From: Zygaena filipendulae
Lineage: Eukaryota; Arthropoda; Insecta; Lepidoptera; Zygaenidae
Reading direction: 5' to 3'
NCBI GenBank assembly: GCA_907165275.2
Contig: OU015675.1
Span: forward strand, 2,683,501 to 2,747,500
DNA length: 64,000 nucleotides
Shown here: positions 16,641 through 31,500 of the stretch, piece by piece
How positions within the stretch are numbered: position 1 is the stretch's first letter
Layout: every line of letters begins with the position of its first letter
Program-made: the position numbers and the translations under genes
The notes under the pieces: model-generated
The model's database searches: none
What the model saw: the letters and a program-made list of their open reading frames with translations, nothing else
What the model was told of the DNA's origin: nothing

Positions 16641-17820
16641 TGAATAAAACTTGTTCTCTGTTTGTATGTATGTATGTTTGAGCGCGTATCATGCAAAAAC
16701 TCCTGAACGGATTAGAATAAAATTAAGCATTTAGGTTTATTTAACGTCACAGATAAAAAAATAGAATATGTTTTATCATAGACATGAATGAGTTCCCGGG
16801 GAAATGCTAAACTGCGAGCTAAACTATTGAAATACAACAATGAAGTGGAAAATGTACCTGGAAAATTTAAAACAAACGCTAATGATGTATCGGACCACGC
16901 ATAGATATATAGACAATGCATACATATTATGTACATAATGAGATCATAAATACATGGTTACCTTAAAATAAATGGGTTAAAGCAATTAAAAAAGATCATT
17001 CTATTGGTTATTGTTTAAAATTCTAATTTATATAAATTTTTTATAGTTCAAAATGACACAGTATAAAGATCTACGTAGTTTACAATTTACAAGAGTGCAA
17101 GAATTTAAACAATAGGTAGGTACCTTAATATAATTACGAGTATAGAAACGAGTTGTATTTATTATGTAAACATAATCTTTTTTACCTATATTACTATACG
17201 TTTAACATCATTATTTTGATCGTTTAATTATTTACTTTATAAAATTGTTTTTTTATATTCTTTATAAAAATCTCCTATCTATGGACTGAAACAAAGGCTT
17301 TACCTAGGTATATTGCAATCTGAGTTAATTTTAACCACATACACGTCAAAAAATTTGTCATATTCTCATTGAAGTCCAAATAAAACGTGTATGGGTTTAG
17401 TTTAGTTAGTTCTGTAGTGTGTTTAGTTCTAATTTTGATATATCTTTTAGGTTTAGATTTAAATGCGTTTTTAATGTTTAGAAAATTCCATGAAGACGTA
17501 TCTATCAAAGTTTTGCAAACAGCTATAGCAACATACAAAAAAATATTTTGTCAGTAATTACAATCAAAATACAAAATCATTAGGTACTAACGATTATAAT
17601 AATATAAGGTTAAGGTAGGTATACTTAGCGTAACAGATACTTTTATAAAAAAGTTACTAATAGGTATACCTAATGGAAAAACTTTGGAAGAAACCGTTAC
17701 AATTAAAATAATATTAGGTAGACATTCATCGACGATTTCTAGCTAAACTTTAATCATTGGTGTCAAAATTGTATAGATAATTTTATTTACATAATATTTC
17801 AACCGTATTTTAAAAGATAC
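16641..17820. other. REEP-MCTP intergenic stretch, nothing recognised
   Basis: AT-rich sequence with no supported gene and no clear repeat. The open frames at 16712-16936 and 17275-17538 on the minus strand lack recognisable domains. Confidence 0.45.
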
Positions 17821-18122
17821 TAGCTGTCCCCCGCGATTTCATCCGCGGTAATTTCCGAGTTCCTGCGGGAATTACGGGAAAAAAATACCTATCTACTCCA
17901 TGTCCTTCTTGGTACCCTTGAAAGTAGTTCACGGTGATTAGCTGTTCCCCGCATTAATTCCGGAGTTTCCGCGGGAATTCCGGGATAAAAACTAAGTAAG
18001 TAACTATCTTTTAAGTTGGACCATATTATAAATGGTTACAAAATTTTATCAAATTCCGTTCAGTAGTTTCGGAGTCCATTGCGGACAAACAACGTGACAA
18101 GTGATTTATATATATTAAGATT
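17821..18122 (+). repeat. CCGCGG-type interspersed repeat, long subfamily, copy A
   Basis: It runs from TAGCTGTCCCCCGCGATTTC through GGAGTTTCCGCGGGAATTCC to CATTGCGGACAAACAACGTG and GATTTATATATATTAAGA. The copy at 40275-40548 has the same beginning and end. Confidence 0.8.
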
Positions 18123-18238
18123 TTGTAGATAATTTTAGATTTTAGATACCTACCTAATCTAAAACATGGATGCGACCAAATATTCTAAAATTTGTGCACA
18201 ATTGAATTATAATATACCTACCTAATTGAAAAATAACG

Positions 18239-18475
18239 GCCGCACTCAGAGTCGACTTTAATGATTACTTGCCTAGTTAAGTATAGATTTTTAAAACAAA
18301 ACTGCCGCAATCAGAGACGTTCAGTAAATTAATGTTAATTGGCATTTAACGAGATGTAACTTAATTAGTTAAATGCCAATTAACATTAATTTATTAAACT
18401 TGTCTGATTGCGGCAGTTTTGTTTTAAAAATCTATACTTAACTAAGTAATCATTAAAGTCGACTCTGAGTGCGGC
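18239..18475. mobile_element. Foldback MITE, copy 2 (237 bp)
   Basis: It runs from GCCGCACTCAGAG to CTCTGAGTGCGGC, with two long arms meeting around CATTTAACGAGATGTAAC. It is highly similar to the copy at 12714-12946. Confidence 0.85.
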
Positions 18476-18543
18476 GGTAAGTAATGTTGTTCCTTACCTG
18501 GTGTTGATTTATTTATTTGACAATGGTAGGTACTTTATCATAA

Positions 18544-18685
18544 TGCTACTGCTCCACCTGCGTGTTAACGCGTAAATTAGTGCGCTAATTTAAATGTGGC
18601 CAACATTTTAACGCGTTAACTTACTAACATTACCACGTTACACATTAACATCAACGTTAACGTTAACGCAGGTGGAGCAGTAGCA
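18544..18685. mobile_element. 142-bp Harbinger-like MITE, copy 1
   Basis: The inverted ends are TGCTACTGCTCCACCTGCGT and its complement. TAA directly flanks both sides. A second copy of the same length at 45427-45568 is flanked by TTA. Three-base TWA target duplications are typical of PIF/Harbinger elements. It is unrelated in sequence to the ISL2EU-like ends. Confidence 0.85.
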
Positions 18686-19329
18686 TAAAACTAAGAAAGT
18701 CTATATGTTGATTTATAATAAAATATCACGTGATTATCTAACAATAAATGCATAGTACTTATCTATACTTAGTAGACTTGGGTTAAGCCTTTCACTATAG
18801 ATATAAACTTACCTAACTCACGAATTGGCCTGAGAAATGACATCCAAAAGATACCATTTAGGATAGATATGGGTTACTTCCAAAAGGGGTGATATTATAT
18901 TATCATGTAAGTAGGTGATTGACTTCAAATAAAGTGTCAAATGTTACATACCTATATACTTTGGATAACTTCGGATATCATTTCCAAGACCATCCTGTAC
19001 AAATATAATATGTGTGTACAAATAATTCAGTTTAAAGGCTATTTTCGCAGGTATCTAATGTAGAAAATTCTCACAATTATATTTAGGTGGTTAGGTACAT
19101 CAATTGACATAACAAGACAACCAAAAATCAATGCAAAATCTATTAATTTGATGATACCTATACACAGATGATGATGATTTTATGGTTTGCGCTTTTAAAT
19201 CTTCGGTGCAAAATCTATTAATTCTCTCTTTAATAAAACTAGCTAGCTTTCAAATTATACCTATCTATTATAATTTATGACAGATCAAAACTCGTATAGT
19301 GCCGACGCGTGATAAAGAGATATTAAGAA

Positions 19330-19335
19330 TTTATT
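19330..19335 (-). promoter_or_regulatory. Candidate polyadenylation signal of MCTP
   Basis: AATAAA on the minus strand, about 100 bases past the MCTP stop, in GCAATAAATTC. It is the first such hexamer after the stop. Confidence 0.5.
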
Positions 19336-19432
19336 GCATTATTTGTAGTTAAAATTCAGGATTTTGTTCACCTCTAATGAAAAATCTTCGTAAACAGTTT
19401 ATGATCCTCTGTCGGATCGGTATGACGCTTTG

Positions 19433-19510
19433 TTACGACGCTTTGTGCTTCTTCCTCGGGTCGCGTCGGTGCTCGCTTGTTGGATGAGGCTTCAGTTCTC
19501 GGCAATCCAA
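19433..19510 (-). CDS. MCTP: MCTP last exon
   Basis: Acceptor gtaataacag, stop TAA at 19435-19433. It encodes a basic tail beginning [10 protein letters not shown] and ending RKKHKAS, like other MCTP C-termini. Confidence 0.9.
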   Translation of the reverse strand: MDCRELKPHPTSEHRRDPRKKHKAS

Positions 19511-22500
19511 CTGTTATTACAGTTTTAAATAAAGTGTTAAATAAAAAAAAATCAAACATGTTCAACACTATGTATTGACAGTTCACTTGGCACCGACTTC
19601 AAACCGATCAGAGGACCTATGTAACGGTTGTTTCTATCACTTTTCGGTTGCAATCAAATTTCAAAAACATGACGGTTTTGCGATTACAAAATAAACGTTT
19701 TGACACCTACTCGTACATTATCTAGCAATCAACTAATATAAAAATACTTCATAAGTTGAGGCTGTCTAACATGATCAATTAGGTCAACACGACCGCTATG
19801 TTTCCGATTGAAATCAAAAAATGATAGAAACAAAAGATAATTGCCCTTCGGTATAGGTATGGGTAGCAAATACCTACCAATAATAATATTAGATGCATTT
19901 TGTCTTTTGAGTTAAATCGGTATTTTAGTAGGTATTTATCCCTTTCAGTGCAGTGCAATTTGTGATTGTTGAAGTCGGTTGATGTTTAATTAACACAAAA
20001 TACTCACTAAAGTTTCATCATCGGGCACCCTGGAGAGTAAATCTAAAACCTCATTATTTGGTATCGTATGCGGTCTAAGTATTTTTCTTGTGAATTTGTT
20101 TATTCCTGTGATAAAGAAAAATGGAATGAGTCTCTCTTTACATATTATCAAAATAAATTCAACCACCTAATTTTTCATAACTTTCGATTTTTGTAAATTA
20201 ACTTAGAACACATCTGTTTTTATCATCTCTATAATAATAACTAGGTAAGTAGGTATCTACTTAATATGTTGGTAATTGCTTTGAAAGTCAATGCGGAAAA
20301 TGAGTTCGCTCTATTTTCCTGCCGGGCTAAGATGCGCAAAACGATAAAATTTTGTCGAGCCATTTTATCGATTCTCGTCGACATATTGTATGACTTTGTC
20401 GACGAGAATCGATAAAATGGCTCGATAAAATTTATCGTGTTGCGCATCTTAGCCCCCTAGCTAAGATACCAAGATGTCTGTTAGCAAATTGTTTGATAAG
20501 GAAATATATGTATTCCTTTCTCTCTTCTTTCTCTTTGGGTAAATGGATACCCTGAGTCCCTAATGAGGTTTTAGGCAAGTAGGAAGACGTGCTCTACGAT
20601 AGATATTCTTTTTTTGTCTTATTTTGTGGAAGAGATCGCTTTAAGTGATAAGACCGCCTTCACAGTTTGCACTCGAGCAAAAAAGGTTTTACACTATCGT
20701 TTATTTTTTAAAGGTATTATTATAAGGACAAAGAGTTTATCTATCTACTATAGGAACATCTGACTATGATCTGACTCACCCCAAGCCATCAGCAAATATT
20801 TCAAAGGTATCACATATAAGACCATCATTGCTCCTACCAGCATGATTATGGCTATGTAACTCAGATATGGTACCGTGAAGTTTGTTAGACTGAAATAAAC
20901 AAAGGGCGAAAATTATCATATTACCTATTATCACTATACATTATACCTACTATAAAACAATAGTATATTTCATTACAAGTGCGGAAAGGCTGTCATTGCA
21001 AAGAGTTCCGACAAATGTTGACAGTCGGAACTCTTTGCAATGACGGTTCCGCACGTGTACTGAACAACTATTTTTAATACAGTTGCGAAAAAAATGAAGA
21101 AATTTAGTAAAATAATAAAAACACAAACTCAACTAAGTTCCAACTGTGATCAAGAGATGGCGCTAGTCGTATTAGTAAACGAAACCTACGTTGCGCAATA
21201 CAAAAAGTGTGTCAAATTCGTTTCGCCATTTTTGACAGTTGGGAAAGAGTACGCACGAGTTCGGAAAAGGTAAAGAAAAAGTTCGAGTATGTAATAGCCC
21301 ACTTCCCGAACGCTATACGTCCCTGCAATATGCCACTTTTTGAGCAACTGTATTAAAAAATCACTTCCCGCGGTCTGTCCCTATGTATGCTTAGATCTTT
21401 AAAACTATGCAACGGATTTTAATGCGGTTTTCACCAATAGATAGAGTGATTCATGAGGAAGGTTTATATCTATATTTTATCCTGGAATTCCCGCGGGAAC
21501 TTCGAAATTACCGCGGTTTGAACCGTGGGGGACTTATTATTAACAATGCTAACTGTTGCACCGCGATTTCGAGTGAATTTCCACATGTCTGAATATGCTG
21601 TATTGTATATAACTAAAAGTTTTAACATTACCTATCTACAATTCATCTGTGATGCCTTAATAACTTAAAAACATATTTTTCATATGCGAATCAGCGCGAA
21701 AGCACATAATTCATAAACTTCTTCAGTTTGTTGCTTTGTTATCTCTTTAAGCTTCTTTATGCCCCTTTAAATACTACTACGAGTATCCTTCTTCTTCTTC
21801 TTTTTTCAAACTACGAGTATCCATATAATATTGTACTTACTTTTTGACAGCTTCTCCTAATGAAGCTACATAACCTATTGCATTCTGAACCGTTTGTGTC
21901 ACTTCCTGTATAGCTTGCAGTCTCTCTTTCAAAGATTTTTTTTCCTCCTGAAAAATGTATTAAGTATTTATAGACAGGAGTATCTGTAATTACATATTAT
22001 TATTATATTCGACCATTTAAACTTCCTGGTTCTGGGATAAAAAGTAGCTTATATCCTTTGCCTTTATATTTCCTCCCTGTATCTCCCTGGCAAATATCGA
22101 AATCTGTGCAGCGGCTAAGATGAGAAAAAGTAACAGGCAGACAGGGTCACTTTTGTATTTTTAATATTAATTTCGAATAGTAATTCCACACTCAGTGTTA
22201 GGGTAGGCCTGGTACTTCAGCAGTGGGGTCATTAAAAGGCTAACCGAGCTGTGCTTATTCTACCTATTATAAATACTGTATACAGCCTCTTAAGAGATAT
22301 TTAACATCTATCGCTAAGTAAAAAAATCTCTATGTGTTTATGACTTTACTTAGGGGGCTGTTCCCCTTCAGTTTCAGCCACGTGATTTTCAATTCTGTGA
22401 ATACATAAGTAAGGAAGAAATTAATCGATAAATCCGCCCTTTGTTGCTTGTTTTAGTTACTTCTCTATTTAGTTTTATTGTTATTTACAAAATAAACTAC

Positions 22501-25500
22501 CTCTTTATCGAATTAGTATAGTATAATTATTAAGATTAGCTCTCGAATTTCCATCTTTGATACCTTATCTGCTTCATCTTCATCATCTTCTTCCGCCAAT
22601 AGGTCTTCATCATCAACGGGTAGTAACAAGGGATTTCCTCCTGAAATTCAGGTATTACCAGGTTGTAGGTACCACAAGATATCACAGATGTAAATTAAAG
22701 TAGAATAGGAAAATTGTTAAAATTGTGCGTAGATACTGAGTTGTCATAAACACTCTCAGTGCCAACCCACACGATGCGGTGCGGCGCCGCAGCCCAAACC
22801 ATTTTGCCGCATGGCTGACCACACGGGCAGCGCGGCGCCGCAGCGGCGACAAAAAAAATAGGCATGCCCATCGCTACGTGACAGAACAGGACAAACAACA
22901 GCGAGCCGCTTACTCCCCTCCCCGCCTCGTCTCGACTCCGAAGCGAGCGCGGCGCGGCGCACAACGCATTTTTGTATCGTATGTAATATGCCGAAGCGGC
23001 GCGCGGCGCCCCGCTCAGGCGCCTGACCTGAGCCGCACCGCACCGTGTGGGTTGGCTCTCAGGGAGTAGCCAATTAATGCTTGTTTCAATAACTAGGTAC
23101 TCATTCACGTCTTGCACGTGTAATAGGTACATGCACTAATACACGAAGCCTTTTGTCGTTGTTGATTGAATGAATCAAGGTTCAAGTATTAGTAGGTTAT
23201 GCCTAATTGGTTAACTCTGTAATTATTTTAAGCTTTTGATTAATATTAATTATGCACACTTATGATGATGATAAGCTTTTTACAATTAGTTGTATGTAAC
23301 CGAAACTTTATATTCGATTAGTTCTAATTAAACATTGAAACAACATCTTTACACTTAAACTTACTAAATAAACTTGTAATGAAAACTCTTGGGTTACTGC
23401 TTAATTGACGGAGTACACATTTAACTTTAACTATAAAAGAAAATAAAAATATAGAAATAAAATGTATCGGGAACATTTACGGGGTATGGAAAAATACTTC
23501 TAGCCTCTAGTTACGTATTTATTGTTTATACTTTAGGTAGTTCTTCAGTTAGGTTAGATAATAAAAAATACTTAGTAGATACATATATTTTGCTGCAGGC
23601 GTGAGGTCACGTCACGTTTCGACCCAATGTATCGCCGTTATTTTTTGATCAAGCAATAAAAGAAAAATACGTGTCTACGGACAAAAAACTAATATTAAAA
23701 ACACCAGCCTATTGTTTTAATATATTGACAATTTATAATAATAATCTTATCCATCATGACACTGCACTATAGGTTCAAAACTAAGCAGGGGCCAGAGCCC
23801 TTACCCTTACTCGACGCGTTAAGATGCAAAAAAATTGTCTTTCCCAAGTTCTCAAGAAGTTTCACTTAAAAAAATACATATTTAAAACATTTCTCCTAGG
23901 GCATTGAGAATATTAATTTCGAATATTTTGGCACCTGGAACGTTTGAGTTTGATTTTGGAAAGCGTAGCTAGTGGTAGCTACTGTTATGGGCACGAAATG
24001 TTGTTGGTCATACCTACTGAATAAGGCCCTAGAGCTTGTAGAATAGGTACCAAACAACTGATAGACACAAAACTTTTTTTTTAAACATGCGCGGAAATAT
24101 TGTCATTACTTTTAAATAAAGAACACGCGAAGTATTATAATATTTACGTAGACTGAAAAACTAAAATCACTTCCCGGCGCGTTCTTTGAATTTGGAACGA
24201 AGAGCGCGCCGGCAATGTTGTATGAAACGGTGAGCTGTTCGTTATCTATCGGATACATTGTATTCTCGTGGCTGTATAGCCACAAATGCGTTTACCTTTT
24301 GGCACAAACTGTAAAATAAAATAAAAATTGGCGGTAAAGCGGAGTCCATTATTATTTTGTTAATAAAAGGCCGTTTTTTATTTCCTTACATTTTTTTTAA
24401 GAAAAGCACTAGGTATATAAATGCCTCGGCCGAAATGGCAATTATTGCCTATTTCACTGCCTTTGCAATAATGTGCTATTATTAATGCATAAATAAGATT
24501 TAAACTGAACAACTAGACTCAAAGTTAATAGGTACAAATGTTTAAAATATTTAGCAGGATACAGAACTCCGGACACCCGGCGTAGCAGTTAACTTTCCTA
24601 ACCACTACACTAAATTTTCAATAATATATGTAAGTAGGTACCTATGTAAAACCAAAGAACTCACCAGTTAGCCTATAAATTATCCAGTTTCTAAAGAAGA
24701 AGGTCAATATAAGAAATGGCAACATCCACATTCTATAGTAATAGCAAAATGCCAACCAGACTAAAAGGCCTAGAAATGACCTCACTCTCGATTCCCACTC
24801 GAAACAGTCTCTGAAACAAAAATAACAATGTAAGTTTATGACCATCGTATTTAGGCCAAATAACAATTTCTTGGTGATAATTCATTGTAGAATTTTAACT
24901 GCTACTTTCGGCTATTTATTTTACAATGCTGCAAAATTATTGTTTAATAGGTATTTAGGTACACTATTTAACATTCTACTATTGATTTCTTTTTACCTAG
25001 TTATTCGTTCAATAATAATCTTTACTTTGTCTTCAACCATTATTTTTAAGCTAGGTACTCACTGTAAGATCTTCCCTACTTCAATAAACCACATAATAAT
25101 AGCTTTCAGTCTCATAACGTTCCTTATAAATAATTGTCTCTTGAATTTCGCATCTTGATGCATGTATTTTGGCTCCTTTGGATTCACTATCCTTATTGCT
25201 GCTTTCAGCTGAAATATATCAATAACTTTATAAAAAATATTATCAATTGTTATATACTGAACCCCTACAATCAGGGTGAACACATATTTGCATTACATAA
25301 GTGGTGACTGGCATAGCATTCGGATTCGTAAACCACTGGACAAACGGTGATGTCACTACTCACTAAATGGTGTACAATCAGCATCACATATTCCTCAATC
25401 TTTAAACTTTCTGAACTGAACTGTGAATAGTGATTGCATGTTTCTGCTGTTGCTGATTTTATTTATCAAAGTCAAATAATTTTATTCAAAGTTGGTCCAT

Positions 25501-28500
25501 AAAATTTATGGCTCTCTTAGACATCAATAAAGTTAAAATTATTATGACAGCCATAAAATTTCCACCCTTCACAGCTTCCTAGTACTATGGCTGGAGAGAA
25601 ACTGCGCTACAAACTCCCCAGTATCACGCTGTCAGTTTAACCCTTTCACCGCCATCCCCGTTATATCACGATCTACAAAAGACGTGCTCCTGGGACCACA
25701 CTGGGAAAAACACAAACTACTGCACAGAATTTTATATTCATTAAATTAAATGATAGATATTAAGCTTTGCCTGCAATACTAGGAGAAAGCGTTGGAAAGC
25801 GTTGACTAAAGCATGTGATCTGGTGTTTTTGAAGCCTTAACTTATTAAGGCTACAAAAATGAAACGGTGATAAGGTTAAAGTTACCTACATATGTAATAA
25901 CAATATTTATTACATACCGGATTCCAAATCACGTTCATCTCCAATTGTATCTGTGGGTAGTTTCCCTTCGCCCTCGCTCTTAGCTTCTTGTCTTTGAGGG
26001 CGTACCATCGCTTCTCACCGTTCCTTATGCTCAGCAACGGTAGCGACAGTTTACCCAGAAATTCCACCTTATGGTCGTGGTCTTCGTCGTACACTGTTAT
26101 ATCTAGTATCGAACTTATGTCTTTCACTGTACTGGAATAAATCATCCGTTTTATGTTCACTGAGTTATTTTGATGATCCCAAGCTGAAGATTAGGAAAAA
26201 AGGTGGAAAGAAACATTAAGTTCGGATAATCGAGAGACATAATTATTGAAGGAACAATGCTATTTACATATCAATTATTCAAAAAAATACGTCATTACCG
26301 ATTATTCAGCATTATCCTATAAAATACATAAAGACTCGCCGACGGATCACAGTTATAAGGATAATACTAAAGCTTGTTTCAGGGGAATGAAAAATCTAAA
26401 TTCTATTTAGTCCGTCTTATAGATTAATAAAATTATAACATGGCGTGACGCCACGCGACATTTCGAATTAATGAAGGTATCTTCGTTATTTTTTGATTAC
26501 GTAAAAAATTAAAGAATACGTGTCCAGTATTTTTTACTAATTTAGAAGCCGGACTAAACCCGAATTTTTGTTAATATCATTTTATTTGTCCTCAGCAGTA
26601 TTCAAAATGCTTTTGGAAACGGATGAATTATAAAATGTCTGGAAAAATCAGCAATAATCTCCAAAACCTACAATGTGAATATCTTCATCCAGTTCGGTGC
26701 TAACGTCTTGTACTCAGTATGTGTTTGTAACCTTGCGTTGCCCAGCTCGAGCACACAGAAAGGGTCTGACTTTCCACCCAGATCAGCTGCGGCTAGGCCC
26801 TTGGCTCCGAAGACCTTGACGCATAACCATCCCACACCACTGGAGTACTCGTTGAGGCGGTACCACATCTGCAAAAATCAGAGGTCATTTTGATGTTCGA
26901 TTTTACATGAAACTCGCATTTCATGCTCTCAGGCAAACTGTACCCAGGTATAGGTTACTCAAACGAATTTAGGACATAGAACTAGGAGTTTGAAATATAC
27001 AGTATGTCCCGTAAATCGACGTCAAGCCAGAACCAGGTGATAGGCTAAGTCATAACAGCTGTTAAACAGAAAAATATAAAAATCTTTGCTATGCCTATTT
27101 AAAAAAAGGACAGTCATTAAAAACTGACGAAAGCAATAATTTTGAAAACTTCATTGGCAAAAACTTAAATTTTTAACAGTTGTTTTCAGAAACACTATTC
27201 AGGGTTACACAATAAGAAAAAATTTTAAAAAAGTTAAGGTTTGTTACAGTAGCAACAGGAGTTAAAGAACCGTCGCAGGGTGTACATTTTTATAATTCTT
27301 ATAAATTTTAAAGATTATTTTTTTGCGTTTTTCTATTAAGTTATGACTTAGCCGGTCACCCGGTTTCGGCTTGACGTCGATTTACGGGACACCCTGGATA
27401 TGGTCGAGTTTAATTATGCGTATGTATATGGCACGTAAAATGAAAACTCGATCTTATTTCTTTGAAATGTGTCGTTTTGTCTTAAGATCAAAACGAAGCA
27501 CTCATAGTTTTCCTCAAGAGAGTTCCCTTATGATACAAAGTTATCTTACATATCGCCTCTCAATGATTTCCTTATCCCTAGGATTTTCTCTGTAGCTAGC
27601 TAAATCCGTGATGGTTTCTGATTGTGTGGTTCCACTGATGGTCAATAGGAGGAATATCTGGCCGTTGCCATCTTCCAGATCTTGCCATATGCTGTGCGTT
27701 ATTTCCCTTTCTAGTTTTGACAGGTCTATAGTACACCTGAAATTGAAAATGCAGTAACCACAGCTCTTAAATTATCACAAAAATCTCATGCAAATGATAT
27801 ATGGTAGTACATAATTTATTTGAACTAAGTATACAATATTTAACGTCTTTCACTATACTTTAACTCACAGTACCTATGCCATTTATCAGCCGTTGAACTT
27901 GTTTGCAATAAAATTCAACGAGCGTTATTTCTTACACATTTCTAATGCTAACTGTACCTCGAATGTAAGCCCCGCAGGCAGTTCTATTGTTTTCCTATTC
28001 CAACAACTCATCTATCATCACGTTCCAATTTATCGCAACGAGTTGTGCTTGCTATATCAATATAAGTGTGCAAAGCGATATTGATTCATCTATCAACTCT
28101 GCAATATCCAAAGATAACTTCTATTTTTACTTCATAAGCCCAATATAGGTTACTAGTTGTTATCGCCGTGGTTTCACCTATGTCAATATCGAAATTTTCT
28201 CTTTGACTTTAGTATCTATATACCTAATGCCGATAATTTAATACTCTGCAAATCTCTAATGGACGCTCTAATGGACTTATATGCTACTAGCTGTGACCTG
28301 CAGTTTCATCCGTAGTAATTTCGGAGTTCCCACGGAAATTCTGGGATTAAAAGTACCCTATGTCCTTTTCTGTACTCCTGACAATGTTCATCCGTTTTTG
28401 CGTGATTGAGTAACAAACATCCAAACATGGTAGCACTCCACCCCATGATTGAAGAATTATTTTGCGGCTACCGCTTTTTTGGAACTACCTCCAAAACCAC

Positions 28501-31500
28501 TATGTCTGTACCTAGTAAAATATAAAAATTATAAAGTAAGTAAGGATTCGTCACCTTCCCAAAAAATCATCTTTGGTTTGTTTGTCCTTGTCCCATACAG
28601 TGACTTCTAAAATATGTTCCTGGTCATCATACAGATGCAAATCGAACTGCTCCAACCACGACGGATGCAATGTTTTCCACACCACTTTACTTTTGTATTT
28701 CTCGTTACCTAATCTGAAAACAGAACGAACAATACCTACTGTTCAAATGAATGTAGTAATGCTGCGGTACTAGCTCTCTAATGGCTTTAGATTATGATGT
28801 TGGATAATAAATCTAACTACGTACCTATAGCTATATAAAAAAAACCCGCGCTAATTTTATAATTTCCGCGGGAACTCCGGGATAAAAGTTAATGTAAACG
28901 TGCATGCAAAACTTTAATGATGATCTGCAGTGTTGAGGCGTGAAAGTGTAAGTTTGTTTGTTACTATTCTAAAGTAATTATTGCTATTCTTTAGCTTTGG
29001 GTTAGACCTTTTTAATATATTAATTAATAAGTTGAGAAAACAGTCCTTACCTAAATTTGCAATAAGGATCACTAGATCTAGTATCGAGGTCCATGGCTGG
29101 CAGATTCTTCGCTTCCACCAGAACTATCGTGACTACGGAACTCCAGATTTGTGCTTTCAGTCGTTTGTTCACGTCACTTAGTCTTGTGTTCTTTAGGAGA
29201 TACTGTAACAACAATAATATTGATATGTCACACTAATTCATTACTCATTATTTAAAGATTATAAAATTGTAAGTTTAGACGCAAGGAATAATCTCTGGAG
29301 CTATACTGAACAGGTTTTAAAAAATCTTTCATTCATACGAATTTGCAGAATCCCTGAGTGAAATAGGGACACTTCTTATACCGGAATAAATAATCCCGGG
29401 CGGGAAAATCAAAATTCAGTCTTTAAGTAAATTTAATGCATTGAGGACTTGAGGTGATTATCACTAATTTTGGATTAGCAGTAGGTATACCCAGATAAAA
29501 TAAGATAAGATAAACTTTATTCAGCACATACACAAACACATACACTACGCAACAAACACTTAACAATACAAAGGTTAATAAAAGCTTGTATGGCTTGTAT
29601 AACTTTGTGAGCTTTGTATCGAATTTCAATAAATTAGTCTAATAAGACACTCCTGCAGTCCTCCAAAGACTTCCACATCACAAACATAAACAGCTTCACG
29701 AGACAGACATAATAAAGTGTTGTACATCCGTGTTTTGTGGAAAGTTCTCTAAGGTCAATATGTCCTAAAAATACTGTTAATCGTCGTATACTTTATCGTG
29801 ATCTCAGTCCAGGTTTCTTCATAGCAACACTATTACCTAGAATTCCTATCGTTCTTACATACTTAATAGAGAAATAGTTAGGTACTTTTACTATTTATCC
29901 TTAAATACTATTTTCAATTGCTGAGACAGTGACCATTTTGGTTAATTGGGATGCAGGATTAAAACAATTTGAGGAGGAGTAATACCTACGTTAAATCTTG
30001 TTCTAATCTCCAATTTTATTAATTTAAAAATAAATTTACCCTTTTTTTCTATTGAGAGTTCCAGCACCTAAATAACTTTAACCTAAACAGCTGTGCGTCG
30101 ATCGATCAGTCAGTCAGTTTCTGCTTTGCGGTAATGAAGGAGTTACCGTGGAATTTCGAGATAAAAAGTACCCTATTTTACTCAAGACTACCGTTGCTTC
30201 CTATAAGTGAAATAATAATTTTCAAAATCGGTTCAATAGATCCAGAGATTACCTCCCACAACGTCACAAACTCACAAATCACAAACTTTACCCCTTTATA
30301 ATATTAGGTATAGTAGGTATAAATTTATAGATTGCTAATTAAGAACACAAACATAAAAATGAAACTTGTTAGTAAAACCGCCACCACAGATGTGTTACAA
30401 ACATTTATTTTCCCAACAATACCCTTTGGATTTTGTCGCCGGGACTTTTCAATCCTGGAAATTTGTTTCCGATCTTCTCAATGAAGTCAGTGCATGAGTT
30501 GAATGCTGATGGCAGATCCAATTTGTTCACAGATGGAAAACTTCCTGATCTCTTCAGCGTTGCTGTTCTGTTTCAAGATGAAGAAGAGGATGAAAATTGC
30601 AGGTAATGTAACTTTTCAAGATGTCTTTTGTGTAGAAATACAGAACATAAAAGTGTGCACAAAAAAATATTGACAAATATACGTATTTTATCTCCGACTG
30701 GAACTACAATGAACTGAAATAAATGAGGAATTAGGTTAGGTATCGTCTTTTCCGAACTTTTAAAAAAGTTGATATAAATAATTGATGATTAGTGCACAAT
30801 AAAAATTCAAACAAGTTTAAAAATATTTGGAGACGATCTCCTGATCTGTTTGCAAAAATAATACTATCAAAGAAAACATTACTGTAACAGGCAAATAAGG
30901 GTTTGAAATAATAATTAATAATAATAATTCTTTAAAACTATCACACAGCACTACCTGCTCCGAAACTAGGTGGAGCTTGTACTAGAGGTACCAGACAACT
31001 GATTTAATACTTAGCACCTAAATCTTTGTACGGAAACATTGCCAATAGGATAAAATTATTTCTTTTTTTTTGGAAAATACTTAGATCCGAAATAGATGCG
31101 TTGATAAAGGGCTCTCAATAATAGTTTATCTCATAAAAGAAGAAACTTGAAAAAAAGGAGAAATAATAATCATGTGAACTCGAACTGGGGTCTTCTGGGT
31201 TCGGGATCGCCCGATTTCCCCGAAATTAATACTTATAGGTGTATGCATTTCCTTGTAAATACATACATACTAAACACAGACAGACAAAATATTCATAATA
31301 TAAGACAAATATTAATCATATGAACGTTTACCCTGATGCGAGGAAAAAACCCGCGACATTAAAGTTAGTAACCACTACACCAACGATGCTTCCAATGTCA
31401 GTTGAGAATAGGTTGAGGGAAATAAAGCATATTGTAATGACTCTCTGCTCACCTCTCATCACTTGAGTCCTCAGAAACGCCATACTTTTCTTCGTTCTCA

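Noticed and set aside
22695..23132. Open frames of 95-145 residues on both strands
   Set aside because: They cover the GC-rich MITE, where stop codons are scarce in every frame; Ala/Arg-rich translations with no domain.
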